DNA of 64,000 nt from positions 2,207,001-2,271,000 of the forward strand of contig NZ_CP069127.1 in assembly GCF_016811915.1 (NCBI RefSeq). The letters are read 5' to 3'. A program made the translations under genes and the position numbers. How positions within the stretch are numbered: the first letter of the stretch is position 1; each line of letters opens with the position of its first letter. This stretch comes from Brevibacillus choshinensis (GTDB lineage Bacteria > Bacillota > Bacilli > Brevibacillales > Brevibacillaceae). The notes below the pieces were generated by a model. That model did no database searches. It was not told the DNA's origin and saw only the letters and a program-made list of their open reading frames with translations. This document shows positions 32,274-41,560 of this stretch, piece by piece.

Positions 32274-32807
32274 CTACTCTCTCTCCAGCGGGGTTTGCTC
32301 CAGCTGGCGGTAGGTTTTTCCTTTGTCCACATATGATTGGCGGATGCGGACCAGCTCTTTGTAATCCGCCTCTGTCAGCTCGCGTTTGACCTTGGCGGGG
32401 TTGCCGACGACGAGGGTTCGCGGCGGGACCTTCATGCCAGGAGGTACGAGGGCTCCTGCTGCGACCATTGCGTCCTCACCAATTTCAGCTTTGTCCATGA
32501 TGATGGAGCCCATGCCAATCAATGCTCCGCGCCTTACGATACAGCTGTGCAGGACAGCATTGTGACCGACTGTTACCTCATCCTCCAGGATCAGGGGATT
32601 ATTCGGGCTTTGGTGCAAAGTGCTGTTATCTTGCACGCTGACTCGGCGACCAATGACTGTCGGGGCGATGTCTCCCCGGATGACGGTGTTGTACCAGATC
32701 GAGGAATCCTCGCCGATTTCTACATCCCCAGAAACGACAACACCCTTCGCGAGGAATACGGATGGATGGATTCGTGGATTGACATTTTCGAATGAGAGTA
32801 GCAGCAT
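32274..32807 (-). CDS. Gamma-class carbonic anhydrase family protein
   Basis: A 177-residue left-handed beta-helix protein with hexapeptide repeats (VVVSGDVEIGEDSSIWYNTVIRGD). The three zinc or iron ligands of the family are at H65 (NSTLHQ), H82 and H87 (VGHNAVLH). It lacks the long acidic loop of the active Methanosarcina enzyme, as do YtoA/YrdA/PaaY relatives, so activity is uncertain. ATG 32807 follows AGGAGG. Confidence 0.9.
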   Translation of the reverse strand: MLLLSFENVNPRIHPSVFLAKGVVVSGDVEIGEDSSIWYNTVIRGDIAPTVIGRRVSVQDNSTLHQSPNNPLILEDEVTVGHNAVLHSCIVRRGALIGMGSIIMDKAEIGEDAMVAAGALVPPGMKVPPRTLVVGNPAKVKRELTEADYKELVRIRQSYVDKGKTYRQLEQTPLERE

Positions 32808-32820
32808 AAATTCCTCCTAG

Positions 32821-33129
32821 TCAATGTATGTGTGTACAATCGCTCTGCATAGGTCTGGGATGAATGATGGAAAAACGCCCGGTCGCAGCGTCGCAATCGA
32901 TGACAGTCCCAGTGAGCTCTAGGGCCTCTTCTTCTTGATACAGAAAGCGGATTCCGCTAATATCCAGAATCTGATCGCTTTTTTGGGCTTCCGTAATGGC
33001 GATACTGTAAGTGAAGCTTCCACAACCGGTTGTCGTGGGAACCAGTTTGATCCCGAGCTTGTCTGCATCCGGTTCTTCAGCGATCAACAGAGCAAGACGT
33101 GCTGCTGCTTGCGGAGTAATGATGATCAA
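32821..33129 (-). CDS. HesB/IscA-like protein (YneR type)
   Basis: A 102-residue protein with the Fe-S biosynthesis (HesB) fold: ITPQAAARLALLIAEEP, IKLVPTTTGCGSFTYSIAI and a C-terminal half ending FSIIHPRPM. Only one cysteine is in the usual position (GCGSF), and the CGC ending of true IscA is absent, so cluster transfer is doubtful. The start is TTG 33129, 7 bases after AGGAGG. The same frame runs on upstream through the antisense of rnpB but that part is not coding. It lies 13 bp before the carbonic anhydrase gene and is probably cotranscribed. Confidence 0.8.
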   Translation of the reverse strand: MIIITPQAAARLALLIAEEPDADKLGIKLVPTTTGCGSFTYSIAITEAQKSDQILDISGIRFLYQEEEALELTGTVIDCDAATGRFSIIHPRPMQSDCTHIH

Positions 33130-33211
33130 GGTCAACCCTCCTTGTGACCTTTCTATTGTACTACAGGATTGAAAGAATGAACAATTTGGCTGGATTTCCA
33201 GTACGCTTTGG

Positions 33212-33240
33212 TTGACCGGATATGACCCATGTGATAAAGT
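33212..33240 (+). promoter_or_regulatory. Probable promoter of rnpB
   Basis: TTGACC (33212-33217) and TAAAGT (33235-33240) are 17 bp apart, placing the transcription start near 33247. Confidence 0.65.
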
Positions 33241-33261
33241 TAGTCTTACCGATTCGATAAC

Positions 33262-33658
33262 AACAGGAAATGTGGGTAGTCGCTGCCGCGGTCGCTTGCG
33301 ATCGGCGGTAGAGGAAAGTCCAGGCTCGCCCAGGCTGAGATGCCTGGAGTGTTCGTACCTGGTGCAAACCAGGGCAGTGAGGCACGCCTCGCTGACGGCG
33401 TGGAAAGGGCTCTCTCTGAGGCCCGAGTACGCTGAAAGTGCCACAGAAACGTAGCTTTTCTGGCGACAGAAAAGATGGAACGCGGTAAACCCTGCGAGCG
33501 AGAAACCCAAATTTGGTAGGGGAACCGTCCTGAAGGAACCAAACGGAGGGACGGATGGCGTCTTAGACGTCATAGATAGATGGCTACCGCTCTTTGTGCG
33601 AGGGGAGACCCGATTGAAGCACGGGAGAGACAGAACCTGGCTTACAGCATTTCCTGCT
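33262..33658 (+). ncRNA. rnpB: RNase P RNA, type B
   Basis: Catalytic RNA that matures the 5' ends of tRNAs. The ends pair as helix P1 (CAGGAAATG at 33264 with CATTTCCTG at 33648). Universally conserved segments are present in order: GAGGAAAGTCCA, GCTGAGATGCC, GAAAGTGCCACAGAAACG, GAACGCGGTAAACCC, GAGCGAGAAACCCAAATTT, ATAGATGGCTACCGC and AACCTGGCTTACAGC. The layout matches the Bacillus (type B) architecture. A promoter and a terminator bracket it. Confidence 0.97.
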
Positions 33659-33670
33659 GGATATGAACGC

Positions 33671-33703
33671 AAAACCGTCTGAGTGATTCAGACGGTTTTT
33701 TTG
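33671..33703 (+). terminator. Terminator of rnpB
   Basis: AAACCGTCTGA and TCAGACGGTTT form an 11-bp stem followed by TTTT. Confidence 0.92.
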
Positions 33704-33892
33704 CGTTTATGAAAGACTATGGTGATAAAATCTGAAAACTGTCATAAGTTGGCAGGAAGTGGACATGCAACATTTCCAAGGATACTCACGTCAAATAGAG
33801 CACTTGCCCAATACATACGACAAGATGAGGCAAGAAGAGGCAAGAAGAGACAGAAACATACGGGCGATAGAAAAGTAATGGAGGGATCTCAA

Positions 33893-36238
33893 TTGAAAAA
33901 CTTGAAAACACGATCTGCACAAGATCTGAAAAAATTACTGGCGGGAACCTTGTTGGCCGGGATGCTGGCTGTGCCGAACGCAGGCTTCGCAGCAACTTCC
34001 CTTCCGCTATCTGACATTGCGAGCAACACAAACAAAGACGCGATCCTGAAGCTGAATTACGCGGGCGTGCTCAAAGGCTACACCGATGGAACATTCCGAC
34101 CTGACAAAGAAGTCACACGCGCCGAATTTGCGAAAATCGCCGTACTCGCGATGGGGTATACCGATGCGCAGGCGAATCTTTTGAAAGGCTCCACGAAGTT
34201 TAAAGACTTGCCGGCCAGCCACTGGGCGACAGGGTACATCAATTTGGCGGTATCGCAAGGCATCATCAAAGGCTATCCGGATGGCTCGTTCAAGCCGGAC
34301 AGCACCGTGAAGATTGCGGAAGCGCTCACGGTGTACGTGCAAGGCCTCAAAATCAATGTGAACGCTTCTTCCACAGGCGAATGGTATTACCCGTACCTGC
34401 TGGCTGCGGACAAGGCGGGGATCTATGATACGAAAGAAACGCCGACCATTCCAGCCAAGCGCGACATCGTAGCGAAGTACACGGATCGTTTCATGGAAAC
34501 ACCGGTGTATGCAAACGGCTCCTACTATGACAAAGACGGCAATGCAGATGGCACCATCAAGAAGCTGCCTGTTGTGAAAGGAACCGTAGCTTCTTACGAC
34601 AAAGCGACCAAAAAACTCAAGCTGACAGGACAGAGCGGCGATATCGCGATATCCGACTCGGCTCAGGTGTACGGCAATATCGTCACAGGGGCACAAGTCG
34701 AATACATCGTGAAAAGCGGGAAAGTGGCCTTCCTGACGGTATCTACCGCAGATGCAAGCATTGTGGAAGGCGTTGTAAAGACGGGATTGAACTTCACGAC
34801 AGCGGTAGGGGATGAGAAAAAGTTCAAAGCGATCGTGAACGGCAAAGAGGTCGTCCTGGAAGTAGAGAATGGCGTGAGCGTATCCCGTTCCCAGATCGGC
34901 CAAAAATTCGTCGCCGTCATGGATGAGGATGGCAAGGTAGCGTCCATCACGTTCGCCAAAAACACAACTGTGGGAACCGTGGAAAAAGTCTCTTCCGTGA
35001 GCGGCTCCAGCTCGAAAAAAGAAATCAAAGTGGATGGAACGACTTACACGCTGACTTCTTCTGCGACCGTGAAAGAAAAGGCGCATCCGCAAGCCAAGGA
35101 AGAAGCTAGCTCCTTTGGCGACATCGAAAAAGGCGACCTGGTCGAGCTGACCATGGACGTGGACGGGAAAGTCACAGCTGCTACCATCACCAAGCTTAGC
35201 GTCGTGGAAACGATCCGTGTCGATACGGATGAGAACCTGATCAGCTTCGGCGGCTACGAGTACGAAGTGTTGGAGGACACGGACCTCCTCGTGGATGAAG
35301 ATGAAGTATCCGAACTGGACGATCTGAAGGATAACCAGGTCGCCATTCTCACCTTTGATACGGATGGCAATCTGACGAAAGTGGAGCAAGGCGTAGGAGT
35401 TGCGAGCAACAAGCTGATTGAAGACACCACGGCCTACCAGGCTGGCAATCCGGCGAAGCTCGCTACGATCAAAGTAGAAGGCAAAACGTATGAGATCCTG
35501 ACGACAGCCAAGCTGACGATCGACAAGGAATCCGTTTCCCCTACCTCCATCGGTGCAGACCAGTTGAATGATTACCGTATCATTAGCTGGAAATACAATG
35601 TCGGCACCAAAAACATCGTGGAGCTGACTTTGGAAAAACAAACCGTCACAGGCTATGTCACCAAAAAATCCGGCGATAAGATTACCGTCGGCGGAAAGGT
35701 TTATCAATTGGCTTCTGGTGTGACGATTGACAGCAATGCGGCTACCAACGACAAGGAATACACGCTCACGCTGAACAATGCAGGCAAAGTGAAAGCAGTC
35801 ACAGGCGCTCCTAGAAAAGTAAGCGGCGTGGTCGATTCCGTAGAGATTCGCAAAGAGGATGGAAAGATCATTTCTGCGAAAGTGGTAGTCGACGGTGAGA
35901 AATACGATGTCAGCGACGAGGACGCCGTCAAGGATGTAGATCAATTCGAATATGCGACACTGACGCTGAATCGAGACGGCGATGTGACAGCGGCAACCGT
36001 ACAAGGGAAAAAGGCCCAAAGCGACGTGAAGTTTGTCGGCATCGAGTCTCGCGTGAACGGGGACAAATACGTATTCTTTGATGATGTATCCAGCAGCCTG
36101 AAGCTGGCAAAAGATGCTCAGATCAAATACTACGATGGCTCTGAACTGGACGAGGATGAATTGGAAACATCAGACAAGATCGACTTGTGGACCAATGGGA
36201 ATGGCCTTGTCTATGTGATTGTCGTCGCGAAACGATAA
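33893..36238 (+). CDS. SLH-domain surface protein
   Basis: A 781-residue exported protein anchored to secondary cell wall polymer by S-layer homology domains. The TTG at 33893 lies 7 bases after GGAGGG and gives MKNLKTRSAQDLKKLLAGTLLAGM...FA as a signal peptide. SLH1 (about 42-90, GVLKGYTDGTFRPDKEVTRAEFAKI) and SLH2 (about 100-150, GIIKGYPDGSFKPDSTVKIAEAL) are clear; a third (WYYPYLLAADKAGIYD) is degenerate. The remaining 580 residues are repeated small beta modules alternating KITVGGKVYQL- and VVDGEKYDVS-like strands, with many Asp/Lys residues. It may be an S-layer or accessory wall protein. Confidence 0.9.
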   Translation: MKNLKTRSAQDLKKLLAGTLLAGMLAVPNAGFAATSLPLSDIASNTNKDAILKLNYAGVLKGYTDGTFRPDKEVTRAEFAKIAVLAMGYTDAQANLLKGSTKFKDLPASHWATGYINLAVSQGIIKGYPDGSFKPDSTVKIAEALTVYVQGLKINVNASSTGEWYYPYLLAADKAGIYDTKETPTIPAKRDIVAKYTDRFMETPVYANGSYYDKDGNADGTIKKLPVVKGTVASYDKATKKLKLTGQSGDIAISDSAQVYGNIVTGAQVEYIVKSGKVAFLTVSTADASIVEGVVKTGLNFTTAVGDEKKFKAIVNGKEVVLEVENGVSVSRSQIGQKFVAVMDEDGKVASITFAKNTTVGTVEKVSSVSGSSSKKEIKVDGTTYTLTSSATVKEKAHPQAKEEASSFGDIEKGDLVELTMDVDGKVTAATITKLSVVETIRVDTDENLISFGGYEYEVLEDTDLLVDEDEVSELDDLKDNQVAILTFDTDGNLTKVEQGVGVASNKLIEDTTAYQAGNPAKLATIKVEGKTYEILTTAKLTIDKESVSPTSIGADQLNDYRIISWKYNVGTKNIVELTLEKQTVTGYVTKKSGDKITVGGKVYQLASGVTIDSNAATNDKEYTLTLNNAGKVKAVTGAPRKVSGVVDSVEIRKEDGKIISAKVVVDGEKYDVSDEDAVKDVDQFEYATLTLNRDGDVTAATVQGKKAQSDVKFVGIESRVNGDKYVFFDDVSSSLKLAKDAQIKYYDGSELDEDELETSDKIDLWTNGNGLVYVIVVAKR

Positions 36239-36246
36239 GGTAGCCA

Positions 36247-36304
36247 TTCACCCACCCATCTTTTCGCACATTGGTGCGAAAGGATTGGGTGGGTGTTTGT
36301 TTTA
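36247..36304 (+). terminator. Terminator after the SLH gene
   Basis: CACCCACCCATC with inner TTTCGCAC pairs with GTGCGAAA and GATTGGGTGGGTG, followed by TTTGTTTT. Confidence 0.85.
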
Positions 36305-36407
36305 TCAGGGTATTCGTCCAATTTTGTCCCTTTCATGAAACAGCTTGAGAAAAGGGGCGTACTAGCATAAGCCCTTTTCCATAGGGTTTATGGAGGAGGT
36401 GAATTCC

Positions 36408-36974
36408 TTGGATGAATTGCGCATGTTCAAACAGTTTATTCATGCGGCCGAACAAGTCTGGACGCAGATCGCGACTTCGCCCAGAGGCAAACCTGTCTAT
36501 ACCATCGATCGTGTGGATTACGCCCCATTGCCAGAGAGGTACAACTCCAAGCGAAAAATATCCCGCATCTTTCGCCGCTACTGGGGAAGACAGCTAACCG
36601 AGACGATGATCCGCAATCTGAAGCTGCGACTGATAAAAGGAAAGCTTTGTGTCCCTTATGGAGCAATCCCTCCACTCCCGACCACAATCCAATCGTTGCA
36701 GCTCAAGATGAATCGCCCCAATCAAAAGGTTGTTTCGGCGGTGCTGTACGGAGCCAGCAAAAAGGTTCGCGTGGATTATCGACTGATTCGTGTGGGCGCT
36801 GCTGCCCCTTATACGATCATGAAGCGATCCGGCAAGGAATTTGATCAACGCTACCGTCAACCAGCCAAAGCAACAGGACCACAGGCAAAACCGAAACCTA
36901 CACCGACACAGAAAACGCCAGGAAAGCCAAAACACAAGTCAAACGGCAGAAAAAAGCTCCTCAAAACCCCGTAA
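36408..36974 (+). CDS. Basic hypothetical protein, possibly IseA-like
   Basis: A 188-residue protein starting at TTG 36408, 7 bases after GGAGGT; a frame start at 36390 lies inside that ribosome binding site. VDYAPLPERYNSKRKISRIFRRYWGRQLTETMIRNLKL recalls the core of IseA-type DL-endopeptidase inhibitors (short helix pair that reads Y-x-x-L then a K/R-rich helix), but no signal peptide is present and the match is by eye. The last 40 residues are Lys/Pro/Thr-rich (QAKPKPTPTQKTPGKPKHK), a typical disordered basic tail. Identity is uncertain; a spore or wall role is possible. Confidence 0.65.
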   Translation: MDELRMFKQFIHAAEQVWTQIATSPRGKPVYTIDRVDYAPLPERYNSKRKISRIFRRYWGRQLTETMIRNLKLRLIKGKLCVPYGAIPPLPTTIQSLQLKMNRPNQKVVSAVLYGASKKVRVDYRLIRVGAAAPYTIMKRSGKEFDQRYRQPAKATGPQAKPKPTPTQKTPGKPKHKSNGRKKLLKTP

Positions 36975-36995
36975 TGGGGACGAGGAGCTTTTCTC
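36951..36995. terminator. Bidirectional terminator overlapping a gene end
   Basis: AAAAGCTCCTC pairs with GAGGAGCTTTT; its left arm lies within the last codons of the 36408-36974 gene, its right arm is just before the asnB stop. Confidence 0.8.
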
Positions 36996-36996
36996 C

Positions 36997-38844
36997 TTAC
37001 GCCTCAATCGATACGTGATATTCCCTCAGCCAGTAGTCCAGCTGCCCCAGATAGGCAAACAATTGCGGGGTGCTCATCAGCTGTCCGAAGAAAGGAATGC
37101 TCGCAGCCTGCGCATCTGATTCAGCAATGCTGCGGATGGTGCGAACGTCAATGAGCGGCAGCAGAGGGGAGGTAGGATCATTCAGGATATCCAAAAGCCA
37201 TGTACGGACGCCTTCTGTATAGGAAGGATTGTGCGTTTTGGGGTACGGACTTTTTTTGCGGTAGAGGACTTCATCTGGCAGGAAGCCTTCCATCGCTTTC
37301 CGCAGGATGCCTTTTTCCCGGTTGCCGTACGTCTTCAGCTCCCAAGGTATATTCCAGACGTACTCCACGATGCGATGGTCGCAGAAAGGGACTCGCGCCT
37401 CGAGGCTCGCTGCCATGCTCATTCGGTCTTTACGGTCCAATAGGGTATTCATGAACCAGGTAATGTTGAGGTAAAACATTTCCCGGCGGCGCGCTTCAAA
37501 AGGATTCTCTCCGGGAAGCTGAGGGACTTCATTCAAGGTTTCTTCATAGCGCTGGGCTACGTATTCCTCCGGCTTCACCCAGTCCCTGAGCTCGGGGGAA
37601 AGCCAGGAGGCGCGTTCTTGGGTCGCCCTTGCCCATGGGAATGTGCCGGCATTCAGCATCTCCTCCCGATGGAACCAAGGATAGCCGCCAAAGACTTCAT
37701 CCGCACACTCCCCGGAGAGGACGACGGTCGTCTCTTTCTTGATCTCCCGGCAAAAGAGGTAGAGGGAAGCATCCACGTCAGCCATCCCGGGCAAGTCGCG
37801 GGCAAGCGTTGCGATTTTGAGCGCATCGATCAGCTCATCCGTATCAAATTCTATGTTGTGGTGCTGCGTCCCCAAATGCTGCGAGACGAGCTTCACGAAT
37901 GGAGCGTCTTCATTTGGCTGGAAGGCACTCGCCTGAAAGTGGCGGGAATTGTCTACATAATCGATGGAATAGGTGTGCAAGGTTCCGCGCCCTTCCTTTT
38001 TGAAGGATTGAGCGGCGACGGCCGTGATCACGCTGGAGTCCAATCCCCCGGAAAGAAGGGTCGATACGGGAACATCCGCCACAAGCTGCCTGTGAATGGA
38101 ATCGGTGACCAGCTCCCGGACCCTCCTGGCTGTCTCTTCTTCATTGTCCGTATGCGGACGGCTTTGCAATTGCCAATACCTCTCTTGCTTGACGCCATCT
38201 CTGGTGACGACAAACGAGCAGCCGGGGCGCACCTCGTGGACGTCACGGAAAACGCCGTGACCGGGTGTGCGAGCCGGGCTGATGGCGAATACCTCCGCGA
38301 CACCTTCACGTGAGAGCACTGGCTTTATGTCCGGATGGGCCAGAAGGGACTTCAGCTCGGAAGCAAAGAGAAAAGAGCTGCCCCGCTGTGCGTAAAATAA
38401 TGGCTTTACACCCATGCGATCTCGAGCAACGAACAAACGCGAGGCTCTTTCATCCCAAATGGCAAAAGCGAAAATACCATTAAGGCGCCTGACGCATTCG
38501 GTTCCCCATTCGAGGTAGGTGTGCAGCAGCACCTCCGTATCGGAGTGAGACTGAAACGTATGGCCCGCTGCCAGAAGCTCCGCGCGCAAATCCTCGGTAT
38601 TGTACAGCTCGCCATTATAGATCATGGTACACGCATATTCGTTTTGGAAAGCCGTCATGGGCTGTTGTCCGCCAGCCGGATCGACCACAACCAAACGACG
38701 ATGGCCAAACGCTGCCCGTGGGGTGACCCAAAAACCTTCCGCGTCGGGTCCCCGTTTCGTCAAACATTGGGTCATTGCTTGCAAAACTGGCCGCTCCCGG
38801 GAAAGGTCTTTTTCCCAATCAATCCAACCTACGATTCCACACAT
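36997..38844 (-). CDS. asnB: Asparagine synthetase, glutamine-hydrolysing
   Basis: Makes asparagine from aspartate, ATP and glutamine. The 615-residue protein has the N-terminal glutaminase nucleophile at Cys2 (MCGIVGW), KRGPDAEGFW and HRRLVVVDPAGGQQPM, and the ATP pyrophosphatase loop LLSGGLDSSVITA in the C-terminal synthetase domain, plus LSGECADEVFGGYPWF. The length matches AsnO of B. subtilis (614), a sporulation-linked paralogue, so it could be that member. ATG 38844 follows AAGGGTG. Confidence 0.93.
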   Translation of the reverse strand: MCGIVGWIDWEKDLSRERPVLQAMTQCLTKRGPDAEGFWVTPRAAFGHRRLVVVDPAGGQQPMTAFQNEYACTMIYNGELYNTEDLRAELLAAGHTFQSHSDTEVLLHTYLEWGTECVRRLNGIFAFAIWDERASRLFVARDRMGVKPLFYAQRGSSFLFASELKSLLAHPDIKPVLSREGVAEVFAISPARTPGHGVFRDVHEVRPGCSFVVTRDGVKQERYWQLQSRPHTDNEEETARRVRELVTDSIHRQLVADVPVSTLLSGGLDSSVITAVAAQSFKKEGRGTLHTYSIDYVDNSRHFQASAFQPNEDAPFVKLVSQHLGTQHHNIEFDTDELIDALKIATLARDLPGMADVDASLYLFCREIKKETTVVLSGECADEVFGGYPWFHREEMLNAGTFPWARATQERASWLSPELRDWVKPEEYVAQRYEETLNEVPQLPGENPFEARRREMFYLNITWFMNTLLDRKDRMSMAASLEARVPFCDHRIVEYVWNIPWELKTYGNREKGILRKAMEGFLPDEVLYRKKSPYPKTHNPSYTEGVRTWLLDILNDPTSPLLPLIDVRTIRSIAESDAQAASIPFFGQLMSTPQLFAYLGQLDYWLREYHVSIEA

Positions 38845-38979
38845 GTCTGTTCACCCTTCCCATGAAGCATTTCACATCAGACAGAGTATGCAAGACGCCC
38901 AGTTTGATTGTCTGTCCAGCAGGGAAATCGGACGGGAGGGCGGAATTTATAGAAGATTTCAACACATGTGGAGGATGCA

Positions 38980-40731
38980 GTGGACAATCTCACACTACTT
39001 CTCATCGAAAGAATGGGCATTTTGCTAACGTTAGCTTTTATCCTCACGCGAATCCCGTTGTTCCGTCAATTGCTGGACAAGGAGATTCAAGTGGGGACAT
39101 CCATATCCTATTCCTTGATGTTCGGGCTCTTCGGGATCGCTGGCACCTATGCCGGAGTCGTCGTGGCAGGAGATTCCCTCTCGCCCGCTTTCTGGATCTT
39201 CCCGCTGTCCCCCGGCGATATTATCGCCAACTCGACATTGGTAGGGGTCGTCATCGGAGGATTGTTGGGCGGGCCGCTCGTCGGGTTGGGGGCGGGAATC
39301 ATCGCGGGGGCTCACATCTATGGGATGGGCGGTTTTGCCGCAGTGCCGGTTGGCATCTCCGTTCCGATGACAGGGCTGCTCGCGGGGTACGTCGCCCGCT
39401 TTTTTTCCCAGGAGCGAGTGATTTCACCCTCAAAAGCGCTGTTCATCGGGATGTTTGCTCCTGTTATCCAGATGTCGTTGATGCTGATCATGGCTGGTCC
39501 GCCCGATTTGGTGCGGACCGTAGTCAATCAGATCGGAGTGCCCATGGTCTTGACCAATAGCATCTCCATCGCAATTTTCACTACGATGATCCGGGTCGCC
39601 CTGCAGGAGCAGGAACGAACCGCTGCCCTGGAGGCGGAGCGAGCATTCACCATTGCAGAACGGATCCTTCCTCATCTGAAGCTGGGGCTCACGCCTCAAA
39701 CCGCACAAGCAGCTGCTCTGCTGCTGCAAAGAGAAGTCAAAGCGGCGGCGGTAGCGGTTACGGATCTGGAGCAGCTGCTTGCCCATGTCGGTGCAGGGGC
39801 CGAGCACCATTTGCCCGGAGAAGCAATCGTCGGCGACCTGGACAAGAGAGCGCTGCTCCTCGGCTCCATAGAAAAAGGGCTGAGCAGGGAGGTGCTCGGG
39901 TGTTCCCGGAAAAACTGCGTTCTGCAGGCCGCACTGCTCGTCCCGATCCGCGAAGGCGGAAGCGTCGTGGGTCTGATCAAACTGTATTTCCGCAGACCGC
40001 AGCAAATTGGGAAAGTACAGGAGGCGTTGGCCAAAGGGCTGAGCAACCTGATCTCCAACCAGCTGACGCTGACGCTCACAGAAAAAATGAAAGGGCTGAT
40101 GAAGGATGCGGAGCTGCGCATGCTGCAAGCGCAGATTCACCCGCATTTCCTGTTCAATACGTTAAACTCGATCGTCACCCTGATTCGGATTGATCCCCAA
40201 TTGGCGCGCCATATGACCGTGCAGCTGGGTAACTTCATGCGACTTACTCTCAAGCTGACCTCGACTCCGCTGGTGCCGGTTCGCCAAGAGCTGGATCATC
40301 TGTTTGCCTACTTGGAAATTATCAAAATACGGTTTTCCGAGCAATTCGCAGTGCGCTGTGAAATTGGGGAAGGGGTGGAGGAGGCTTTGATTCCTCCAGG
40401 CACGCTCCAGCCGCTTGTCGAAAATAGCATTCAGCACGGATTGCGACAGATGCCGACCGGAGGAGAGATTATCCTGACCGTGGTAAAGGAGGGAGACGCC
40501 ATCCTCTTCAGCATGGAAGACAACGGCAGCGGCGTGCCTCCCCAGCTGCTTTCCATCTTGGGCAGGATGCCGACGGGAAGCAAGGAAGGCAACGGGATCG
40601 GCGTCCACAATGTCAATCAGCGACTCGTCAGTTTGCTCGGTCCCGATGCCCAGCTCGTTTTTTCGAACAAGTCGGAAGGCGGTTGCTTGATCACCTTTTC
40701 CATCCCGATTCTAAAAGAGGAGAGTGCCTGA
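38980..40731 (+). CDS. LytS-type sensor histidine kinase
   Basis: A 583-residue kinase. Residues 1-170 are a 5TM-5TMR_LYT sensor (ERMGILLTLAFILTRIPLFRQLL, NSTLVGVVIGGLLGGPLVGLGAGIIAG). A GAF-like region follows (about 215-360), then the His_kinase domain with the phosphorylated histidine in QIHPHFLFNTLNSI near residue 387 and the ATP-binding PLVENSIQHGL, EDNGSGVP and GNGIGVHNV. GTG 38980 follows GGAGG at 5 bases; the upstream GTG 38968 sits within that ribosome binding site. It overlaps the response regulator start. Kinases of this type (BtsS, YpdA, LytS) respond to pyruvate or related small carboxylates. Confidence 0.9.
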   Translation: MDNLTLLLIERMGILLTLAFILTRIPLFRQLLDKEIQVGTSISYSLMFGLFGIAGTYAGVVVAGDSLSPAFWIFPLSPGDIIANSTLVGVVIGGLLGGPLVGLGAGIIAGAHIYGMGGFAAVPVGISVPMTGLLAGYVARFFSQERVISPSKALFIGMFAPVIQMSLMLIMAGPPDLVRTVVNQIGVPMVLTNSISIAIFTTMIRVALQEQERTAALEAERAFTIAERILPHLKLGLTPQTAQAAALLLQREVKAAAVAVTDLEQLLAHVGAGAEHHLPGEAIVGDLDKRALLLGSIEKGLSREVLGCSRKNCVLQAALLVPIREGGSVVGLIKLYFRRPQQIGKVQEALAKGLSNLISNQLTLTLTEKMKGLMKDAELRMLQAQIHPHFLFNTLNSIVTLIRIDPQLARHMTVQLGNFMRLTLKLTSTPLVPVRQELDHLFAYLEIIKIRFSEQFAVRCEIGEGVEEALIPPGTLQPLVENSIQHGLRQMPTGGEIILTVVKEGDAILFSMEDNGSGVPPQLLSILGRMPTGSKEGNGIGVHNVNQRLVSLLGPDAQLVFSNKSEGGCLITFSIPILKEESA

Positions 40732-41462
40732 TGACGATACGCATTATGATCGCGGAAGATGAACGGCTCGCACGTGAAGAGCTCATTTACCTGCTTCAGC
40801 AGGAAGCAGACATCGAGCTGGTCGCCACCGCTACCAATGGACGGGAGCTGTTGGAGTTGGTCGAGCATAGCGAGCCGGATGTCGTCTTCCTGGATGTGAA
40901 AATGCCTGAGCTGGAGGGCACCCAAGCTGCGAGGATGCTGGCCTCCCGCAAGCAGCAGCCGCTCATTGTCTTTTGTACGGCATACGAGGAATTTGCGGTG
41001 GATGCCTTCAAGCTGTATGCCGTTGACTACGTTCTCAAGCCGTTTGAGCCGAAACGAATTCAGGAAACCCTGCAGCGTATTCGCGAGCGATTGGCCAAGG
41101 GAAAAACCGAGCAGGCTGCTCCAGCCAAGCGCACCAAGCTGCTCGTGGAGGAAAACAATCGGCTCGTGGTCATCGATCCGGCTGCGATCGTGTACGCCGT
41201 CCGCGAAGAGCGATTCGTCCAAATCCATACGCAGACGGAGGCTTATACGACCCGCATGACGTTGACGCAGCTTACGGAGAAGCTGCAAGGGTACGACTTT
41301 TTCCGCACGCACAAAAGCTACCTGGTCAATTTGCAGTATGTGAGCGAGCTGACTCCGTGGTTCAACGGAGCGTACAATCTGACGTTGAAGGGGGAGAACC
41401 GGATCCGAATCCCCGTCTCGCGCACGTCTGCAAAAGATTTGCTGCGGAGGCTGGGGGAGTGA
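40731..41462 (+). CDS. LytTR-family response regulator
   Basis: A 243-residue DNA-binding response regulator. The receiver domain has the phosphorylation site D55 (VVFLDVKMPE), acidic pair ED at 9-10 and K106-region VLKPFEP. The LytTR DNA-binding domain covers about 137-240 (FVQIHTQTEAYTTRMTLTQLTEKL, FFRTHKSYLVNL). Its ATG overlaps the kinase stop by one base (TGATG), so the two are translationally coupled. The next operon has paired direct repeats spaced 21 bp in its promoter, as LytTR dimers require. Confidence 0.93.
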   Translation: MTIRIMIAEDERLAREELIYLLQQEADIELVATATNGRELLELVEHSEPDVVFLDVKMPELEGTQAARMLASRKQQPLIVFCTAYEEFAVDAFKLYAVDYVLKPFEPKRIQETLQRIRERLAKGKTEQAAPAKRTKLLVEENNRLVVIDPAAIVYAVREERFVQIHTQTEAYTTRMTLTQLTEKLQGYDFFRTHKSYLVNLQYVSELTPWFNGAYNLTLKGENRIRIPVSRTSAKDLLRRLGE

Positions 41463-41502
41463 GAATCCCATTCGCTTGCAAATGAAGTTGAATAGTTTGC
41501 CG

Positions 41503-41553
41503 TTGGCGCACAATCCCCGACATTTGGCGCAGAAAATCGCCACGATTGCGACA
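41503..41553 (+). promoter_or_regulatory. Candidate LytTR operator: direct repeats 21 bp apart
   Basis: TTGGCGCA occurs at 41503-41510 and 41524-41531, exactly 21 bp apart, and a weaker TTGCGACA begins at 41546. LytTR regulators bind two direct half-sites one or two helical turns apart upstream of weak promoters. Binding by the adjacent regulator is inferred. Confidence 0.6.
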
Positions 41554-41560
41554 CATTCTC

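Noticed and set aside
33130..33672. Upstream extension of the HesB-like frame
   Set aside because: It is the antisense of rnpB; the TTG at 33129 with AGGAGG explains translation.
34007..36019. Open frame of 670 codons antisense to the SLH gene
   Set aside because: It has no ribosome binding site or recognisable domain; long antisense frames here follow from the codon bias of the real gene.
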